Source: Bacillus pseudomycoides (GTDB lineage Bacteria > Bacillota > Bacilli > Bacillales > Bacillaceae_G). Taken from it: a stretch of 64,000 bases of DNA. Made by a program: the position numbers and the translations under genes. Below, piece after piece: positions 60,263-64,000 of this stretch (the first letter of the stretch is position 1; each line of letters begins with the position of its first letter). Where the stretch lies: NCBI RefSeq assembly GCF_022811845.1, contig NZ_CP064266.1, positions 4,154,001-4,218,000 on the forward strand, read 5' to 3'. A model generated the notes under the pieces. It did no database searches, was not told the DNA's origin, and saw only the letters and a list, made by a program, of their open reading frames with translations.

Positions 60263-60742
60263 TTATTTAAAAACCTTATGAAGATGATCCTTATAAAATA
60301 GAATAGCTTTTTCATATTCTTTTACATTTTCTAGTTTTACAACGGTTTCAATTAATAAGTTCATTGCTTCTTCATAGGCTTTTACGTTATATTTCGCTAA
60401 TGAAAGAAATACTTTCATCGCATCATTATCAGGAAATTGTTTGAGCCCTGCTTCTAACGTAACAATCGCTTTATCGTATTCACCAATGCAGCGGTATGTG
60501 CTTCCGAGTCCAATATATGCCCCGCGTAATGACTCCCCAGCAAGTCCATTCGCAATTGCCTGCTCATAGTATGAAGCAGCTTCTGCTTCAAGTCCTATCG
60601 CATCATGTGTCCATGCACATTGATAGAAGATTTCTGGATCTTGGGTTACTTTCGCTAAACCAACTAATATATCTCTTGACTCTTCATATTGCTTTTCTTC
60701 TCGAAATTGAATCGCTTGCTCAAGTAACTGTTTCACCTGCAT
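60263..60742 (-). CDS. Tetratricopeptide repeat protein
   Basis: A 159-residue protein with three to four TPR units (YQCAWTHDAIGLEAEAASYYEQAIANGL, AYIGLGSTYRCIGEYDKAIV, ALAKYN-type). It is probably a scaffold. AAGGAG lies just before the ATG at 60742. It overlaps the end of the HAD gene by 23 bases. Confidence 0.85.
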   Translation of the reverse strand: MQVKQLLEQAIQFREEKQYEESRDILVGLAKVTQDPEIFYQCAWTHDAIGLEAEAASYYEQAIANGLAGESLRGAYIGLGSTYRCIGEYDKAIVTLEAGLKQFPDNDAMKVFLSLAKYNVKAYEEAMNLLIETVVKLENVKEYEKAILFYKDHLHKVFK

Positions 60743-61523
60743 CACTCCTTATTTGTTCCAGAATGGATGCTACACCGTCATCTTCATTGCTATCCGTAAT
60801 ATAATATGCTAATTCTTTTAACTCTGAAATTGCATTTTCCATCGCAATTGGATAACCACATTCTTTGAACAAACCGATATCATTCCAATCATCACCAAAT
60901 ACCATGACTTGTTCTGCACTTATCTCATGCTTTTGGCACCAATTTAGAGCAGCATTCTCTTTCGAAACATTACGCCCCATAATTTGGACGAGCTGATTTT
61001 GATCCGTACAAATTACGTTTACTTTATGCCGAAATTGTTCTTCTAATTTTTCATAGTGAGAAAACGAGTGTAACAGTATTTTAGATACAGAATGTTGCTG
61101 CATTTCTTTGTTTGTAATAACAGTAGGTTGCGTTGCTGTTATAAAATTGGTTTTTATATTTTGATTTATGTAACATGTATCTTCCACCTCAATAGCGATG
61201 AAAGAAGCTGGTTGCGTTTGCGTAACAAAATTGATAATTTCTGCTGTATAAGTAGCATCAATTGGATAATGGTAATTCATTTTTGTTATTTGATCCCATA
61301 ATAGAGCGCCATTGTAATACACCATCATGCCAATATTCTGTAATTCCTTGGGAAGAAACTGCTTTACAGAACGAGGAGCTCTTGCTGTCGCAAAAATGAT
61401 ATGTATACCTTTTCTATGGCAATCCATAACCGCTTTTCTATTTCTCTCTGATACCTTCTTTTCGTTATTTAATAATGTACCATCTAAATCTAATACAATG
61501 GCTTTGATATCTTGAAAAAGCAT
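60720..61523 (-). CDS. Cof-type HAD-family phosphatase
   Basis: A 267-residue HAD hydrolase with motif I (VLDLDGTLLNN), motif II (FATARAPRSV), motif III lysine and motif IV (VFGDDWNDIGLFKECGYPIAMENA). The Cof/YkrA-type cap is present. Substrates are usually sugar phosphates or flavin/PLP phosphates; here unknown. AGGTG precedes the ATG at 61523. Confidence 0.9.
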   Translation of the reverse strand: MLFQDIKAIVLDLDGTLLNNEKKVSERNRKAVMDCHRKGIHIIFATARAPRSVKQFLPKELQNIGMMVYYNGALLWDQITKMNYHYPIDATYTAEIINFVTQTQPASFIAIEVEDTCYINQNIKTNFITATQPTVITNKEMQQHSVSKILLHSFSHYEKLEEQFRHKVNVICTDQNQLVQIMGRNVSKENAALNWCQKHEISAEQVMVFGDDWNDIGLFKECGYPIAMENAISELKELAYYITDSNEDDGVASILEQIRSDAGETVT

Positions 61524-61539
61524 GAACACCTCTCCCTTT

Positions 61540-62247
61540 TTATAAACGACTTAAACTCCCCTCTTCTACACGATTACATAACTGTTCTAACCTGTTTACA
61601 ATCTCTTTTGCTGTTTCATCTTTCCCTTCACAAACCCAAACATTGCCATCTTCTCCAATCACATGATGAATGGCTGCATGCGAATACAGTGAATGCGGAG
61701 AATTTGCTATCATAAGATTTGCTTTCGCCTGTTCCATCCTTTTACTTGCTCGTTGGATTAACTCTACGTCCTTGACATCGCTTTCAAGTTTAAATCCAAC
61801 TAAAACCGTTTCTGGATCCCATTGTTTAATTTGTTTTAATATTTTTGGTGCTTTTTGAAAATGAATAATTGGTGCTATATCACTTGAAATTTTCCCGTTC
61901 ATATCAAGTACATTTCCATCTTGATCACAAATTTTATCAACAATCCAATCCGATCCAGCAGCTGCCATAATTACTGCATCGATTTTCTCATGTGTAATGA
62001 TACTTTTCATTTTATCTTGTAAATCAATAATACCTTCAAATGGATGTAATTCGAATTGATCATTTGTAGCATTCGGCCTTTCAGCGAAATAACCGTGTAA
62101 ATAGATAACCTGTGCTCCTTTTGACATCGCTTCTTCAGCAAGTATTCTCCCGATTGTACCTTTTGCTAAATTTGTATGACCGCGTACTTGATCCCATTTC
62201 TCTAAACAGCCACCACTTGTAATTAAAATCTTTTTCCCCTTCATCAT
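61540..62247 (-). CDS. CoaB-like phosphopantothenoylcysteine synthase domain protein
   Basis: A 235-residue protein of the DFP/CoaB fold: KKILITSGGCLEKWDQVRGH TN, GTIGRILAEEAMSKGAQVIY, VLVGFKLESD and LMIANSPHSLYSHAAIHHVI. The separate domain, without the CoaC decarboxylase, would ligate cysteine to phosphopantothenate. It may be an extra copy or a paralogue with another role, because Bacillus normally has a bifunctional CoaBC. AAGTAAGGG precedes the ATG. Upstream neighbour is the AAC(3)-like gene, 9 bases away. Confidence 0.82.
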   Translation of the reverse strand: MMKGKKILITSGGCLEKWDQVRGHTNLAKGTIGRILAEEAMSKGAQVIYLHGYFAERPNATNDQFELHPFEGIIDLQDKMKSIITHEKIDAVIMAAAGSDWIVDKICDQDGNVLDMNGKISSDIAPIIHFQKAPKILKQIKQWDPETVLVGFKLESDVKDVELIQRASKRMEQAKANLMIANSPHSLYSHAAIHHVIGEDGNVWVCEGKDETAKEIVNRLEQLCNRVEEGSLSRL

Positions 62248-62256
62248 AACCATCCC

Positions 62257-63063
62257 TTACTTATTTTTCGAACGAAACCATTGTACACCAAAGTCAACAA
62301 TTTCTCGTTGTTTCATTAATCTACACGTTGCATTTCCCACTTTACCAATTGTTACAGCGTTTATATGTTCAAACTCTTTTCCAATCTCAACAAACAGGTC
62401 AGAATCATAGTCCATTTCATCGAACTCTTTCCACGCCCTTACGTTATTTTCTATAATGGGTGCTCCAACTTTTATTAATTCACGTGCTCCTGTACGTATT
62501 TCAGATAAGTGAATCGATGTATTAGAATCGTAGCCTACACCTATCAACAATACATATCCATCCAAATCATATATTTTCTTTAGTGGTGAGTACTCTCCAA
62601 AACTAATGGAAAGTGAATGATCAGCTATAATATCTTCTGCATCCTTCCCCCATGCTGCGAAACTATTTAATGGATGATTACTACGTTTTACATTCGGATA
62701 TGTACGGAAACATTCTACAACTTTGCCCATCGCGCGTGTTGGGGTTATATCTGGATGAAACGCTGGAACATTGTCTCGAATAATTTGCCACCAATCTTCC
62801 GGAACGGGTGGCCTTACCCAATTTTTCGGATCCGATAAATCCGATGTTTGCGTTGGCATAATAATCGTACCTTCTTCAGTGATTACGTTCATTAAAGCTT
62901 CAACTACAGCGACGGCCCCACCAGATACCCAACCAATTGAACTAAGGGAAGAATGGACGATTACTGTCATTCCTTTTTTTAGTCCTATCTCTTTTAAATC
63001 ATTTGTTATCGTTTCTATTGTGTTTGGCAGTTTTGTTTCTGCTACTATATCGTTTATTTTCAA
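62257..63063 (-). CDS. Aminoglycoside N3-acetyltransferase-family (Antibiotic_NAT) protein
   Basis: A 268-residue AAC(3)-fold acetyltransferase: MTVIVHSSLSSIGWVSGGAV, GTIIMPTQTSDLSDPKNWVR, SNHPLNSFAAWG and YVLLIGVGYDSNTSIHLSEI (with His). Family members acetylate aminoglycosides, but Bacillus YokD-type members act on unknown substrates or amino groups of secondary metabolites. First gene of the block that runs to 59181. Resistance is possible but not proven. Confidence 0.88.
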   Translation of the reverse strand: MKINDIVAETKLPNTIETITNDLKEIGLKKGMTVIVHSSLSSIGWVSGGAVAVVEALMNVITEEGTIIMPTQTSDLSDPKNWVRPPVPEDWWQIIRDNVPAFHPDITPTRAMGKVVECFRTYPNVKRSNHPLNSFAAWGKDAEDIIADHSLSISFGEYSPLKKIYDLDGYVLLIGVGYDSNTSIHLSEIRTGARELIKVGAPIIENNVRAWKEFDEMDYDSDLFVEIGKEFEHINAVTIGKVGNATCRLMKQREIVDFGVQWFRSKNK

Positions 63064-63449
63064 AGCTACTCCCCCGTTAAGTTCTCTTCTAACACTTATA
63101 AACTATCAAAATGAATTTTCAGCTCTCATTCAACATATTATCATATTTTTCTAAATTTTTAATCCATGTAAAAGAAGAGAGTTCCTAAAACATTCTTCTA
63201 ATACTAACTTATACAAGTTTAACATTAAACTTATTTATTCCCGGTACTAGTGGCGCTTTTTTAAAATTCTAAACCACTGATACTTAGCGGTCCTCCATGT
63301 ACACTTGTATTATTATGGTAATAATTATACAATAAAACCGACTAGTCAGTCTATAAAAAATTAAGAACTATGAAAGACTATCACAACATTACATAGCTCA
63401 AAATACATAATAAGTTTTTCTTAGTCTATTCTCAAGGAGGCTAGACCAT
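63064..63449. other. Intergenic region, no gene
   Basis: 386 bases between two divergent genes. It contains a weak imperfect repeat (CCGGTACTAGTGG and a diverged inverted copy near 63280) and A/T-rich promoter-like DNA. No open frame with RBS. Confidence 0.5.
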
Positions 63450-64000
63450 ATGCTCAACTGGATATTTGTATTTAGTATTGCTATACCAGGAATTATTGCA
63501 ATGAGCTTGGCAGAACAAAGAATAAACCAGAAGTTTGAAAATTATCAAGAAGCCCCTTCTATCTACCTAAGTCTTTTTATCCATACTCTACTCGTTTTAC
63601 TTTTTTCCGGAATTGGTGCATTTTTCTTATCAAGGATCCAAGATGGAAACATTATTTTACTCCGCAACATTGATGAAGCAGTTCTAATTGGAGTAATCTG
63701 CTCCCTCGGTCACGTTATAATGTACTATGGATTCTTTAGAAAAGTAATTGATAAAGAAACTTTTCTACAAATTGAGCATCAACGCCATAGTGCAGGATTA
63801 GGAGCTAGAGTCTTATATGGAGGAGTTATTGAAGAAATTATCTTCCGTTGGGGCCTTATGTCACTTTTCATCACGTTGATGAGCTTTTTTCATGATGTCA
63901 CCCAGGTTATTGTGACTCTTGCAATTTTCCTTTCTAGTATTCTATTTGCAATAACACACTTTCTAGGTGTAAAAGGAATGAAAAAATCAAACTGGCTATA
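63450..64000 (+). CDS. CPBP-family intramembrane metalloprotease, 3' end outside window
   Basis: At least 183 residues (MLNWIFVFSIAIPGIIAMSL...) with several transmembrane helices and the CPBP/CAAX-protease motifs GGVIEEIIFRWG (E-E-x3-R) and FAITHF (second histidine motif). AAGGAGG lies 7 bases before the ATG. Such proteases often serve in bacteriocin immunity or membrane stress; the partner is unknown. The frame runs off the window. Confidence 0.88.
   Translation, partial: MLNWIFVFSIAIPGIIAMSLAEQRINQKFENYQEAPSIYLSLFIHTLLVLLFSGIGAFFLSRIQDGNIILLRNIDEAVLIGVICSLGHVIMYYGFFRKVIDKETFLQIEHQRHSAGLGARVLYGGVIEEIIFRWGLMSLFITLMSFFHDVTQVIVTLAIFLSSILFAITHFLGVKGMKKSNWL

Overview
The window reads as a chromosomal (or chromosome-like) segment of a Bacillus cereus-group Firmicute. 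The DNA is AT-rich, ribosome binding sites are strong (AGGAGG-type), TTG and GTG starts are common, and the gene families are typical of the group: an NprR/PlcR-like RRNPP regulator, tandem YrzI peptides, a YjcZ peptide, bactofilins of the YhbE/YhbF type, HelD, LrgAB, CoaW, and IS240-, IS231- and IS1341-type mobile DNA. No rRNA, tRNA or CRISPR array was seen.

Layout. 1-3 kb: a partial RRNPP regulator and a small membrane protein. The terminator of the latter has been split by a 1.3-kb transposase-less transposon (26-bp inverted repeats, perfect 9-bp target duplication) that carries an aminoglycoside-phosphotransferase-family gene. 3-24.4 kb: ordinary housekeeping and accessory genes, namely DegV, GNAT, YxeA, a yhbD-bactofilin-bactofilin-MFS operon, an SgrR-like regulator divergent from an MFS pump, a decayed nucleoside hydrolase, a LytTR-DUF3021-ABC exporter operon, PduL, an aminotransferase, a FabZ-like protein and CoaW. 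24.4-43.6 kb: an accessory region full of mobile DNA. It holds several IS231-end MITE-like repeats, an IS240-type IS6 element, a Tn3-family tnpA fragment, broken genes (aadE-like, an excisionase-like HTH gene, a duplicated small gene) and stray metabolic genes (PssA, an aldo/keto reductase with a LysR regulator, a YdeQ/HxlR pair). 44-64 kb: the conserved backbone resumes with HelD, a GntR-ABC operon, five tandem YrzI peptides behind a structured leader, AI-2E transporter, an HNH protein, a type I toxin-antitoxin locus, LrgAB-like proteins, an arginine/lysine decarboxylase, a broken TnpB element, and an operon of AAC(3)-like, CoaB-like, HAD and TPR proteins. It ends in a truncated CPBP protease.

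The most exciting item is the minus-strand cluster from 36.43 to 30.96 kb. A 37-residue two-cysteine precursor peptide is followed by a leaky terminator, an RRE-containing radical SAM/SPASM maturase, a TldD-like metalloprotease with its zinc ligands intact, a short divergent TldE-like partner, an ABC ATPase and a membrane permease. The genes overlap or nearly touch. This is a ribosomally made, post-translationally modified peptide (RiPP) system that pairs a radical SAM enzyme with a TldD/TldE protease, and I do not recognise it as a described product. It is bracketed by MITE-like repeats and lies next to an IS240-type element, which suggests acquisition by transfer.

Three genes in the window (aadE-like, excisionase-like, tnpB) are each broken by one in-frame TGA with an otherwise intact frame on both sides. 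All functions are inferred from reading the sequence; no database search was run.
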